DNA of 64,000 bases from Microcosmobacter mediterraneus (GTDB lineage: Bacteria > Bacteroidota > Bacteroidia > Flavobacteriales > Flavobacteriaceae): the NCBI RefSeq assembly GCF_031846265.1, contig NZ_JAVRIA010000002.1:558001-622000 (forward strand). Reading direction: 5' to 3'. Made by a program: the position numbers and the translations under genes. Positions 9,265 to 17,242 of this stretch are shown here, piece by piece. Position 1 is the first letter of the stretch, and each line of letters starts with the position of its first letter. The notes under the pieces were generated by a model. That model was given only the letters and a program-made list of their open reading frames with translations. It made no database searches and was not told where the DNA came from.

Positions 9265-10068
9265 CTATTGAATTAGCTTGTTTAATTCATCCAGTAGTTG
9301 TTGTGTTTCGGTCTTTTTGGTTAGCATAATTTGTGTGTGAAACCAGCCATAATCGTAACGGCTTGCAACCAAATTAATAAATTGTAGTAATGTGTTTTTA
9401 TCTTTAAGCTTATTTTGTGTAATCTGCATTAAAGCACTAATTTTTTCAACTGATATACCACCTTCATAAGGCATGGCATTTTTTGTATAGTAATCATAGT
9501 TAGCTGGTTCTGCCCAATAAGTAGGAACTAACGTTCTTATTTTGGGACCAAGTTCTGTATCAATAAAATAACTATTATTAAGCTTTATAACCTCTTTAAT
9601 ACGATCTATTTCTTGATAATACGAGACAAGTCTGTTTCTAAAAGATTCATTGCTGATAAGCTTCATGTCTCCAGTATTAATTAATTCTGTGTAGGTTGGG
9701 TTTACAATTTTAAACGTTCTACGATCTTGAAGCATATTAGCAGCCTTAAGTATAGTAGAATCGAACACAAACACTCTAGTGTTATTAAAAGCGTCTAGTA
9801 TAATCTTACTGTTAGAACAAAAACCTTGTTCGCTGTTTATTTGTACATCGATCACTTGTATTTGATCATTGAGATCAATCACTAAATTATTGAGGTACTG
9901 TTCTTCTTTTTTACTATTTCCTTGATCTGTATTCCAATTATTAATCTGTAGTGCTATCAGGATTCCTATAACGACCAGGATAATTTCTCCTATAGCGTAT
10001 TTAAAGTATTTACCTGTTTTATTTTCCATAAGTAAGTTTTGACGAATATGACGGAAGAATTTAATCAT
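9265..10068 (-). CDS. DUF6090 family membrane protein, sixth and last of the array
   Basis: 267 residues. The N-terminal module has basic residues 1-20 (MIKFFRHIRQNLL) and one transmembrane segment containing YAIGEIILVVIGILIALQ, ending in NNWN near residue 46. The C-terminal part, about 220 residues, is predicted outside the cytoplasm and is helical, with a TELINTGDMKLISNESFRNR motif. It is the closest relative, over its whole length, of the gene at 11577-12377. Its start overlaps the previous gene's stop by 8 bases (ATGATTAA), so translation is probably coupled. The family has no established function that I know of. Confidence 0.85.
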   Translation of the reverse strand: MIKFFRHIRQNLLMENKTGKYFKYAIGEIILVVIGILIALQINNWNTDQGNSKKEEQYLNNLVIDLNDQIQVIDVQINSEQGFCSNSKIILDAFNNTRVFVFDSTILKAANMLQDRRTFKIVNPTYTELINTGDMKLISNESFRNRLVSYYQEIDRIKEVIKLNNSYFIDTELGPKIRTLVPTYWAEPANYDYYTKNAMPYEGGISVEKISALMQITQNKLKDKNTLLQFINLVASRYDYGWFHTQIMLTKKTETQQLLDELNKLIQ

Positions 10069-10777
10069 CTAATTCATCTTTAAGTTTTTCGTTTAATTCG
10101 CTTACCAAATTAAGGCGAACATTTAAAGTCTCTACATATCTAATTTTCATTGCTTTCAATGATTTTAGAATACCTTTATAAGTAGTGTCTTTTTTTAACT
10201 TTTCATAATTTGTAGGCTTCATTTTATTTAAATTGTAGTAATCGAATAACGATAGACAATACGGTTGAACAATAGTCGTATTGTAATCTTGCCATCTACT
10301 TTCCAATACTTTAACATAATCATACCAATAGGTATTCACTTTTGCCAAGTTAAATCTTATAGAATCATTTTTAATAAAATATAATCCTTCTGTTTTAGCG
10401 GTTTCAAAAGCGGTCGAATTTGGAGATAATGACCAAAACCTTAATGCATATGCAAAATGAGTATCCATTGAGTCTGTATAAGCTAAATTTTTATCAAAAG
10501 CGTTTATTATGTATTTATAAGATAAATCGCTTTCATTTATACTTTTAATGGCAATTTTCATTTGTTTAATGTCTTCTTCAGTATCAGATAAAATTTCATT
10601 CAGAACTTTTCTTTCAAATACATTTTCTTTTTGTTGCTGATTCCAATTATTAATCTGTAGCGCAATGAGAATACCAATAACAACGAGTATTATTTCACCA
10701 ATAGCGTATTTAAAGTATTTTCCCATTTGTTTTTTTTCAATTAACGATTTACGTATATGTCTAAAGAATTTAATCAT
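10061..10777 (-). CDS. DUF6090 family membrane protein, fifth of the array
   Basis: 238 residues, the shortest copy. It has the same N-terminal module (MIKFFRHIRKSL, then the membrane segment with YAIGEIILVVIGILIALQ). The extracytoplasmic domain is divergent but keeps a recognisable core in the same position, AKTEGLYFIKNDSIRFNLA, matching the TG-x-hydrophobic-x-L-x-N-E-x-F-R pattern of its sisters. It follows the fourth gene after a 7-base gap and overlaps the next by 8 bases. Function unknown. Confidence 0.85.
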   Translation of the reverse strand: MIKFFRHIRKSLIEKKQMGKYFKYAIGEIILVVIGILIALQINNWNQQQKENVFERKVLNEILSDTEEDIKQMKIAIKSINESDLSYKYIINAFDKNLAYTDSMDTHFAYALRFWSLSPNSTAFETAKTEGLYFIKNDSIRFNLAKVNTYWYDYVKVLESRWQDYNTTIVQPYCLSLFDYYNLNKMKPTNYEKLKKDTTYKGILKSLKAMKIRYVETLNVRLNLVSELNEKLKDELDD

Positions 10778-10784
10778 ACTTCTT

Positions 10785-11576
10785 TTAATACTGGGATTCT
10801 GATTTTAAATCATAAGTTTTTGATAGGAAATTAATTATTCGTTCTGTATTCTTTAGGTGCGGTTTTAATTCACCAGCTAAATAAAGTTCTGAAACTCCTT
10901 TCAAAATTGTTATCTCATTAAATAATAGTTGTTTTAAACCATGGTCGTAATTAGCTTTTGGAAATTGTTTCCCAGTGTATAATCTAGTATTGTTTTTTAG
11001 TATAAAATACGTTGTATCAATAAACACAGTATAGTCAAAAACCTTTTTTGAGAGTTCCATATTATCATCATAGGCATTTTTATAAAACCGACCTTGACTT
11101 AGAACCGAATTGTAGGATAATTCATTAACTATAATACTATCTCTAATTTGCTCATCAAATAAAACTAAATCTCCAGTATTTTTTATTTGTGTGAGAGTGT
11201 TTTGATTACTTTCAAATTCAGCAATATTCAAGCAATTTAAACGAAATAGCTTATATACAGAATCGTTGACGCTAGTATTATTTAAATCTTTGTCTTTATG
11301 TCTAATTAGCGCATTTAATCCAGAGATAGTTCGTTCATGGAATTTTATATAATTATTCAATTGCGAGGTATCTAGAGATAGGTCTCTAACTAAGCCTATT
11401 GCATAATTTTTAGCAAGTTTGTTGCCTTTTTGTGTTTCATTCCAATTATTAATCTGTAGCGCAATAAGTATTCCTAGAACGACTAAGATGATTTCGCCAA
11501 TGGCGTATTTAAAGTATTTACCTGTTTTATTTTCCATGAGCAAGTTTTGACGAATATGTCTAAAGAATTTAATCAT
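10785..11576 (-). CDS. DUF6090 family membrane protein, fourth of the array
   Basis: 263 residues. The first 26 residues are identical to those of the last gene (starting MIKFFRHIRQNLLMENKTGK), and the membrane segment differs from it by a single residue (VVLG instead of VVIG). The rest is mostly unlike it apart from the core TQIKNTGDLVLFDEQIRDS. The ATG directly abuts the stop of the third gene. The pattern of a near-constant head and variable body is clearest here. Predicted single-pass inner-membrane protein with the C-terminus outside the cytoplasm; function unknown. Confidence 0.85.
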   Translation of the reverse strand: MIKFFRHIRQNLLMENKTGKYFKYAIGEIILVVLGILIALQINNWNETQKGNKLAKNYAIGLVRDLSLDTSQLNNYIKFHERTISGLNALIRHKDKDLNNTSVNDSVYKLFRLNCLNIAEFESNQNTLTQIKNTGDLVLFDEQIRDSIIVNELSYNSVLSQGRFYKNAYDDNMELSKKVFDYTVFIDTTYFILKNNTRLYTGKQFPKANYDHGLKQLLFNEITILKGVSELYLAGELKPHLKNTERIINFLSKTYDLKSESQY

Positions 11577-12377
11577 TTAATAGTCTTTAATAGCTTCTAA
11601 TAATTTTTGTGTTTGAATTTTAAATTCTGTTAAGAGTAAAATATGGACCATTGCATACCCTTCCCTAGATGCTAAGTGGTTAATAAATAACAACTCGTTT
11701 TCTTCATTTTGAAGTACTCTAGCACTTATGCCTAATAAACGCTTCATATTTTCCTTGGTTAAGGGGTTTGGACTACTATATTGTCTCCTATAACTTCTAA
11801 AAATATTTTTCCAGTCTTCACTAGCATCCATGACACCAAATTTAAGTGCAGTCGGTATAAATTCTTGGTCTGTATACAATGAATTATTGCCGTCAATTAC
11901 TTTTTCAATGCGCTCTAACTCTTCGTAATAATTAATGAGCTTATCTTTAAAGGTTTCATTTTTTAGAAGCTCAATATTACCTGAGGAAATAAGCTCTATA
12001 TAAGCAGGATTAGGATTAAGAAAAGTTCTTCTTGTAGATATGGATCCTAAGGCAACGGCAAATGTGCTATCTATTTTTAATGCATTAGTGTCGTTATAGG
12101 ATTTAAGAGCTAGTTTACAATTATCCGCTACTTCAGCTTCAAAGTCTATTTGTGTTTGAATGGCTTTTAGCTGATTATTAAGGTCGCGCTCAATGTTTTT
12201 TATATAATTGGCCTCACGTTTAGCATCGATGCGATTGTTGTTCCAATTATTGACTTGTAAAGCAAGAAGTATTCCTATCATTACAAGGATAATCTCGCCA
12301 ATGGCATATTTAAAGTATTTGCCTGTTTTTCCTGTTTCCATGAGGTTATATCGTATTTTTCTAAAAATCTTAATCAT
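11577..12377 (-). CDS. DUF6090 family membrane protein, third of the array
   Basis: 266 residues. The N-terminal module is slightly diverged (MIKIFRKIRYNLMETGKTGK, then YAIGEIILVMIGILLALQ). The C-terminal domain aligns throughout with the gene at 9265-10068: RRTFLNPNPAYIELISSGNI against RRTFKIVNPTYTELINTGDM, so these two are recent duplicates separated by two more distant copies. Start overlaps the preceding stop by 8 bases. Function unknown. Confidence 0.85.
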   Translation of the reverse strand: MIKIFRKIRYNLMETGKTGKYFKYAIGEIILVMIGILLALQVNNWNNNRIDAKREANYIKNIERDLNNQLKAIQTQIDFEAEVADNCKLALKSYNDTNALKIDSTFAVALGSISTRRTFLNPNPAYIELISSGNIELLKNETFKDKLINYYEELERIEKVIDGNNSLYTDQEFIPTALKFGVMDASEDWKNIFRSYRRQYSSPNPLTKENMKRLLGISARVLQNEENELLFINHLASREGYAMVHILLLTEFKIQTQKLLEAIKDY

Positions 12378-13167
12378 CTAGCTTATCTAATTCGTTATTA
12401 ATTAAGTCTAATAGTCCTGTTATTCTGTTTCGTAAGCTAAAGGATTGGCTATTGGTAAGTTTAGCAAATGAGGCGCATTGAGCCATATGAGTTTCAAATT
12501 GTGGATCGTCTATTAGATCATCTAAGCTTGTTGCAGATTTTGATTTACCCAAGAAAAATTGTGTTTTTGTACCATCATCTAAATGAAAATTTTCTATAAT
12601 ATTGTTTTCCCAATATTTATTTACCATCTTTCTGAATACATGGTGTTTTAATATTATGGGAGTATAATGGTTATTTCTGTAAGTTAACCACACTTGTTCT
12701 TCTTCTGTAACTTGAATGATTTCGCTAGTCCAACGTGATAGCTTTTCTTTTAGCTCAGGGTTTTTTAGTAATTGTATTCTACCAGAACTATTTATATCGT
12801 TAACAATAGGATCAAAAGTAGGTGCCAGAAATGTGTACCCTAGATTACTTAATATACTATCTGCTTGTCTCTTTTCGGGATTGTCCACATAATAAAGTAG
12901 TTTAAGGCAAGATGCAACCATTTTTTTTCTAATCTCAATCTTTTGGTCTAATTGCTCTAGATTACTTTGAAACTCTGATTGTAATTGCTCAAGCAGTTCT
13001 TTTTCTTGGGCTCTTTCTTTTTTATGCTCATTCCAATTATTAATCTGTAGAGCTATCAAAATCCCTATAACCACAAGGATAATTTCACCAATAGCATATT
13101 TAAAGTATTTTCCTGTTTTGTTTTCCATGAGGAGGTATTGACGGATTTTACGAGAGAATTTAATCAT
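12370..13167 (-). CDS. DUF6090 family membrane protein, second of the array
   Basis: 265 residues from the ATG at 13167. An upstream in-frame ATG at 13173 would add only MR, but the 13167 start aligns with all sister proteins (MIKFSRKIRQYLL) and gives the same 8-base ATGATTAA overlap seen elsewhere in the array. The membrane segment carries YAIGEIILVVIGILIALQ. The C-terminal domain has the core INSSGRIQLLKNPELKEKL and then diverges. Function unknown. Confidence 0.85.
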   Translation of the reverse strand: MIKFSRKIRQYLLMENKTGKYFKYAIGEIILVVIGILIALQINNWNEHKKERAQEKELLEQLQSEFQSNLEQLDQKIEIRKKMVASCLKLLYYVDNPEKRQADSILSNLGYTFLAPTFDPIVNDINSSGRIQLLKNPELKEKLSRWTSEIIQVTEEEQVWLTYRNNHYTPIILKHHVFRKMVNKYWENNIIENFHLDDGTKTQFFLGKSKSATSLDDLIDDPQFETHMAQCASFAKLTNSQSFSLRNRITGLLDLINNELDKLDD

Positions 13168-14221
13168 TCTCAATAGGTATAAATTGATAGTTTTTTTTCA
13201 ATAAATCTAGTCTAATATGGTAATAACCAGCTTCTTTTACTTCAATGTTATCTCCAAAATAAATGCATTCTCCTTTTGGAAAAGTCTCGCCTCCCCAATT
13301 AGTTGTCCAGCTTTCGTTGGTTCTAAATTTTACACCGCCTTCTTTCAATACTATTTTTATCTCCCAAATATTTAGTTTAGCATCTATAAGTGTCATTGGA
13401 ATACTTTTTTCCCAACCATTGGTTGTAGCCGAACCTAAAACACCAACATTATTATAAAATAATTTCACACCTGGTTCATAGTCTTTAACCGATTTCATAT
13501 TGTAATAAATATCGTCCATGTAGTCCGAAATAAAAATCAGTATTAACTCATTTTGCCTGTTTGTTGAAATAAGCGCATTTCTAAAAGATTCGGTTTGTAT
13601 TAACTCCAGCATTTGCTCTTGGTGCTGAATATTAAAGAATGAATTATTTACTGATGAAAAATTATTTAATGCCGAAAAACCAAATATTAAAACTGGATTG
13701 GCAACGTTAATCTCCTTTAAAAAGGGCGCTATAAAATTAGCTTCATTATCATTAAAATAATCGGTCTGAACTTGAGAACCATATGATGATATGTTTTTGA
13801 TTAAGTTACTTTCCTTTAGATTATTGGTGTCAAATTCTAAATTATCTAAGTAAAAATTAACCTCAGATTTAAATTGATCACTTGGTTTAATCTGTGAATA
13901 AAACACATAAAACGGAAGTAGTTCTCTATTGACCTTTAGAGGGTGATAAATGAGACTGTCTATAAGTTTCATTTGATAACCTAGATTAAAATGAGATCTT
14001 GAAAAATAATTGTAATCGCTATCTAATGCATTATAAACCTGTTCTATCGTATTTGTAAATTTAGCTTTAGCTTTTCTTTTTTCATTCCAATTGTTAACCT
14101 GTAGAGCTATCAAAATTCCAATCACTACAAGGATAATTTCACCAATGGCATACATAAGATATTTCGAAAATTTATTTTCGGAAAGAAGTTTTTGACGGAG
14201 TCGTCTAAAAAATGTAATCAT
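13160..14221 (-). CDS. DUF6090 family membrane protein, first and longest of the array
   Basis: 353 residues, about 90 longer than its sisters. The N-terminal module is MITFFRRLRQKLLSENKFSK followed by YAIGEIILVVIGILIALQ. The middle carries LELIQTESFRNALI, a remnant of the shared core. The extra C-terminal part (from about residue 265) contains W- and G-rich strands and resembles a small beta-sandwich carbohydrate- or ligand-binding module (FPKGECIYFGDNIEVKEAGY), which is an inference. As the promoter-proximal gene it may define the complex; function unknown. Confidence 0.8.
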   Translation of the reverse strand: MITFFRRLRQKLLSENKFSKYLMYAIGEIILVVIGILIALQVNNWNEKRKAKAKFTNTIEQVYNALDSDYNYFSRSHFNLGYQMKLIDSLIYHPLKVNRELLPFYVFYSQIKPSDQFKSEVNFYLDNLEFDTNNLKESNLIKNISSYGSQVQTDYFNDNEANFIAPFLKEINVANPVLIFGFSALNNFSSVNNSFFNIQHQEQMLELIQTESFRNALISTNRQNELILIFISDYMDDIYYNMKSVKDYEPGVKLFYNNVGVLGSATTNGWEKSIPMTLIDAKLNIWEIKIVLKEGGVKFRTNESWTTNWGGETFPKGECIYFGDNIEVKEAGYYHIRLDLLKKNYQFIPIEND

Positions 14222-14305
14222 TCACTTTCTATTTGAAAGCAAATTAGGTTGATGGTAGTCGTTGAGGTTGGTTAATTATAAGTGTATGAAGATAGTGAAA
14301 TGTTA

Positions 14306-14313
14306 CAAAAATA
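14306..14313 (-). promoter_or_regulatory. Candidate -7 promoter element for the DUF6090 array
   Basis: Reads TATTTTTG on the minus strand, an exact match to the Bacteroidota TAnnTTTG element, about 85 bases before the first ATG. No good -33 TTTG is seen at the usual spacing, so the call is tentative. Confidence 0.35.
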
Positions 14314-14350
14314 AACCACCTCGACTTCTAACCTTTTAGGTCAGAACCCA

Positions 14351-14397
14351 CTCCTCTCTTTCATGGAGGAGAATTCCTTCTCTTAAAAAGGGAAGGG
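14351..14397. repeat. Intergenic hairpin element related to 2091-2111
   Basis: Contains ctcct (14351-14355) paired with aggag (14367-14371), then ccttctcttaaaaagggaag, a degenerate copy of the ccttcccta/tagggaagg hairpin upstream of pbpC. Lies between the peptidase stop and the DUF6090 array promoter region. Confidence 0.4.
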
Positions 14398-15462
14398 TTA
14401 TTGCTCATAAATGCCAATTTCCAACTCACCCTTATCGTTCATTGTTGCTCTGTACATACCAGCAGTATTAAACTCAGCAACCATATTGCCATGTTTATCG
14501 ACTGCGACGATTCCACCATTACCACCTAAAGCTTTAACCTTATCCAAAACTAGTTTTGAAGCCTCTTTTAAGCTCACACCTTTGTAATCCATTAATGCAG
14601 AGATATCATGCGCAACTTGAGCACGTATAAAAAATTCGCCCCAACCTGTGCTAGATACTGCACATGTAGCATTATTGGCATAAGTGCCAGAACCTATAAT
14701 TGGTGCATCGCCAACGCGTCCCCAACGTTTATTGGTCATTCCACCTGTAGAGGTGCCAGCGGCAAGATTTCCATTTCTATCTAAAGCTGCGCAACCAACA
14801 GTTCCAAATTTTGAATCTTTAATGTCGTGATCATAAAATGCAGATTTTAAATTAGTATTTGTTTCGGTTTCCATCACAGCTTTTACGCGTTTTAAAGATT
14901 CCATTCTATTTTCAGTATAAAAATATGAAGGATCTACAATCTCTAAACCACGTTCTTTCGCAAACTGTTCTGCACCAGAACTTGCCAGCATTACATGTGG
15001 TGAATCTTCCATAATAGTTCTTGCTAAATTAATGGGATTCTTTACATTAGTTGTTCCTGCAGATGCTCCAGCATCTAGAGATTGGCCATCCATTATTGAG
15101 GCATCTAATTCATTGGTTTCAGCATTTGTGAATACAGCACCTTTTCCAGCATTAAACAATGGAGAGTCTTCCATAACATTAATGGTTTTGGTTACTGCAT
15201 CTAAACTTGAGCCTCCGTTTTTAAGTACATTATAACCAACTCTAATAGCCTCTTCCAGTTTCGCTTTGTAGGCGGCTTCTTTTTCTGGAGTCATATTTTT
15301 TTTCAAAATGGTTCCAGCACCTCCATGAATAATGATAGCAAATTCAGGCTTCTTTATGGCAGTTTCTTCTTGTGAATTAGATCTTATGTCTTCTGGAGTA
15401 GAGTCTTTTTTACAAGACCATAAAAGACTGATGCATAAAACAGAAAAGATGAAATTTTTCAT
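14398..15462 (-). CDS. Isoaspartyl peptidase/L-asparaginase (Ntn hydrolase), predicted lipoprotein
   Basis: 354 residues. Family members are made as a precursor that cleaves itself before a threonine, which becomes the N-terminal nucleophile and hydrolyses asparagine or beta-aspartyl dipeptides. The cleavage site is GTVGCAAL with T221; downstream STGGMTNKRWGRVGDAPIIG is the conserved substrate-binding segment, and the N-terminal IIHGGAGT is typical. Unlike the cytoplasmic E. coli enzyme, it starts with a lipoprotein signal (lipobox SLLWSC, C17), so it should act in the envelope. Single gene, divergent from the aldehyde dehydrogenase. Confidence 0.92.
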   Translation of the reverse strand: MKNFIFSVLCISLLWSCKKDSTPEDIRSNSQEETAIKKPEFAIIIHGGAGTILKKNMTPEKEAAYKAKLEEAIRVGYNVLKNGGSSLDAVTKTINVMEDSPLFNAGKGAVFTNAETNELDASIMDGQSLDAGASAGTTNVKNPINLARTIMEDSPHVMLASSGAEQFAKERGLEIVDPSYFYTENRMESLKRVKAVMETETNTNLKSAFYDHDIKDSKFGTVGCAALDRNGNLAAGTSTGGMTNKRWGRVGDAPIIGSGTYANNATCAVSSTGWGEFFIRAQVAHDISALMDYKGVSLKEASKLVLDKVKALGGNGGIVAVDKHGNMVAEFNTAGMYRATMNDKGELEIGIYEQ

Positions 15463-15541
15463 AATAAATGAGGTAATAAAGAATGAATTCTAAAGGTAAT
15501 GTTTTAAGAGTTATTTCTAATAAAGAACTCTACTAATTTAG

Positions 15542-15549
15542 TATCTTCG
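15542..15549 (+). promoter_or_regulatory. Candidate -7 promoter element for the aldehyde dehydrogenase
   Basis: tatcttcg, one base from TAnnTTTG, 36 bases before the ATG; no clear -33 element. Confidence 0.35.
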
Positions 15550-15585
15550 CGACGAATTATACTAATTTTTAAAATTAAAATATAT

Positions 15586-17139
15586 ATGGAAGCAGTTGCA
15601 ACTGATTTCGGAATCCAGGAAGCGCTTAAGCAATTAGGAGTTAAGGATATAAACAACGGAACATCTACAGGTTCTCATAATTTTTCTAATGGAGAGATTA
15701 TTGAAAGTTACTCTCCTGTTGATGGTAAATTAATCGGGAAAGTAAAAACTACTACAAGAGAAGATTACGATAAAGTAATGAACGCTGCAACAAATGCTTT
15801 TACAACTTGGAGAGCTGTTCCTGCACCTCAGCGAGGAGAAGTTGTGCGTCAGTTTGGTAATAAATTAAGAGACTTAAAAGAGCCTCTAGGAAAATTAGTC
15901 TCTTACGAAATGGGAAAATCTTACCAAGAAGGTTTAGGTGAGGTTCAGGAAATGATTGACATCTGTGATTTTGCTGTTGGTTTATCTCGTCAGTTAAACG
16001 GACAAGTTATTCCATCTGAAAGACCAGGACACGTTATGCGTGAGCAATGGCACCCAATAGGTGTTGTAGGTATAATTTCTGCTTTTAACTTCCCTGTAGC
16101 AGTTTGGGCTTGGAATACAGCATTGGCATGGATTTGTGGTGATGTTTGTGTTTGGAAAGGTTCTGAGAAAGCCCCTTTATGTTCTGTAGCTTGTCAAAAC
16201 ATTATTGCAGAAGTTTTAAAAGCAAACGATTTACCAGAGGGTATTTCTTGTATTGTAAATGGCGATTATAGAGTTGGAGAGTATATCACAACAGATACAC
16301 GTATTCCTTTAGTTTCTGCTACAGGTTCTACAAGAATGGGACGTATAGTCGGAGCTACTGTAGCTGAACGTTTTGGGAAATCGCTATTAGAATTGGGAGG
16401 AAACAATGCTATTATTATTACTCCAACTGCCGATTTAAAAGTTGTGGTTCCTGGTGCTGTATTTGGCGCTGTTGGAACTTGTGGTCAACGTTGTACTAGT
16501 ACACGTCGATTAATTATTCATGAATCGGTTTACGATAAAGTACGTGATGCAATTGTCGGAGCTTACGGACAAATTAGAATTGGTAATCCTTTAGATGAAA
16601 ATAATCATGTAGGACCATTAATTGATAAAGATGCTGTTAATACTTACTTAGCTGCTATTGAAAAAGCTAAAGCAGAAGGAGGGAAGGTATTAGTTGAAGG
16701 TGGTGTTTTAGAAGGAGAAGGGTACGAAAGTGGTTGTTACGTTAAGCCAGCTATTATTGAAGCTGAAAATCATTTTGAAATCGTTCAGCATGAAACATTT
16801 GCTCCAATTTTATACTTAATGAAGTATTTAGGAGATGTTGAAAATGCAATTACTATGCAAAACGGAGTTGCTCAAGGTTTATCATCGTCTATAATGACAG
16901 CCGAAATGAAAGAAGCCGAGAAGTTCTTATCATATGCTGGATCAGATTGTGGTATTGCTAATGTAAACATAGGAACTTCTGGAGCAGAAATTGGTGGCGC
17001 TTTTGGAGGAGAAAAAGAAACAGGTGGTGGACGTGAGTCTGGATCTGATGCTTGGAAAGTGTACATGAGAAGACAGACGAATACTATAAATTATTCAGAT
17101 GAATTGCCTTTAGCACAAGGTATTAAGTTTGATTTGTAA
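15586..17139 (+). CDS. ALDH7-family aldehyde dehydrogenase (aminoadipate-semialdehyde type)
   Basis: 517 residues, full length. NAD(P)-dependent oxidation of an aldehyde to the acid, most likely alpha-aminoadipate semialdehyde/piperideine-6-carboxylate in lysine breakdown, as in antiquitin relatives. Catalytic residues are visible: E269 in LELGGNN and nucleophile C303 in GQRCTSTRR. The ALDH7 signature segments PIGVVGIISAFNFPVAVW and GGAFGGEKETGGGRESGSD are present. Monocistronic: its own promoter lies upstream and a strong terminator follows. No other lysine-degradation gene is nearby, so substrate is inferred from family alone. Confidence 0.92.
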   Translation: MEAVATDFGIQEALKQLGVKDINNGTSTGSHNFSNGEIIESYSPVDGKLIGKVKTTTREDYDKVMNAATNAFTTWRAVPAPQRGEVVRQFGNKLRDLKEPLGKLVSYEMGKSYQEGLGEVQEMIDICDFAVGLSRQLNGQVIPSERPGHVMREQWHPIGVVGIISAFNFPVAVWAWNTALAWICGDVCVWKGSEKAPLCSVACQNIIAEVLKANDLPEGISCIVNGDYRVGEYITTDTRIPLVSATGSTRMGRIVGATVAERFGKSLLELGGNNAIIITPTADLKVVVPGAVFGAVGTCGQRCTSTRRLIIHESVYDKVRDAIVGAYGQIRIGNPLDENNHVGPLIDKDAVNTYLAAIEKAKAEGGKVLVEGGVLEGEGYESGCYVKPAIIEAENHFEIVQHETFAPILYLMKYLGDVENAITMQNGVAQGLSSSIMTAEMKEAEKFLSYAGSDCGIANVNIGTSGAEIGGAFGGEKETGGGRESGSDAWKVYMRRQTNTINYSDELPLAQGIKFDL

Positions 17140-17160
17140 TTAAATTTATCATTTAATAGA

Positions 17161-17195
17161 AAAGTCACATTTTTAAAAATGTGACTTTTTTTTTA
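17161..17195 (+). terminator. Intrinsic terminator of the aldehyde dehydrogenase gene
   Basis: Perfect 30-base palindrome, aaaagtcacattttt and its complement (17161-17190), running into a nine-T tract. Confidence 0.9.
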
Positions 17196-17242
17196 TTCGT
17201 GTTTCATATTTATGGTAAACTATTAACTTAAAACACTAACAC

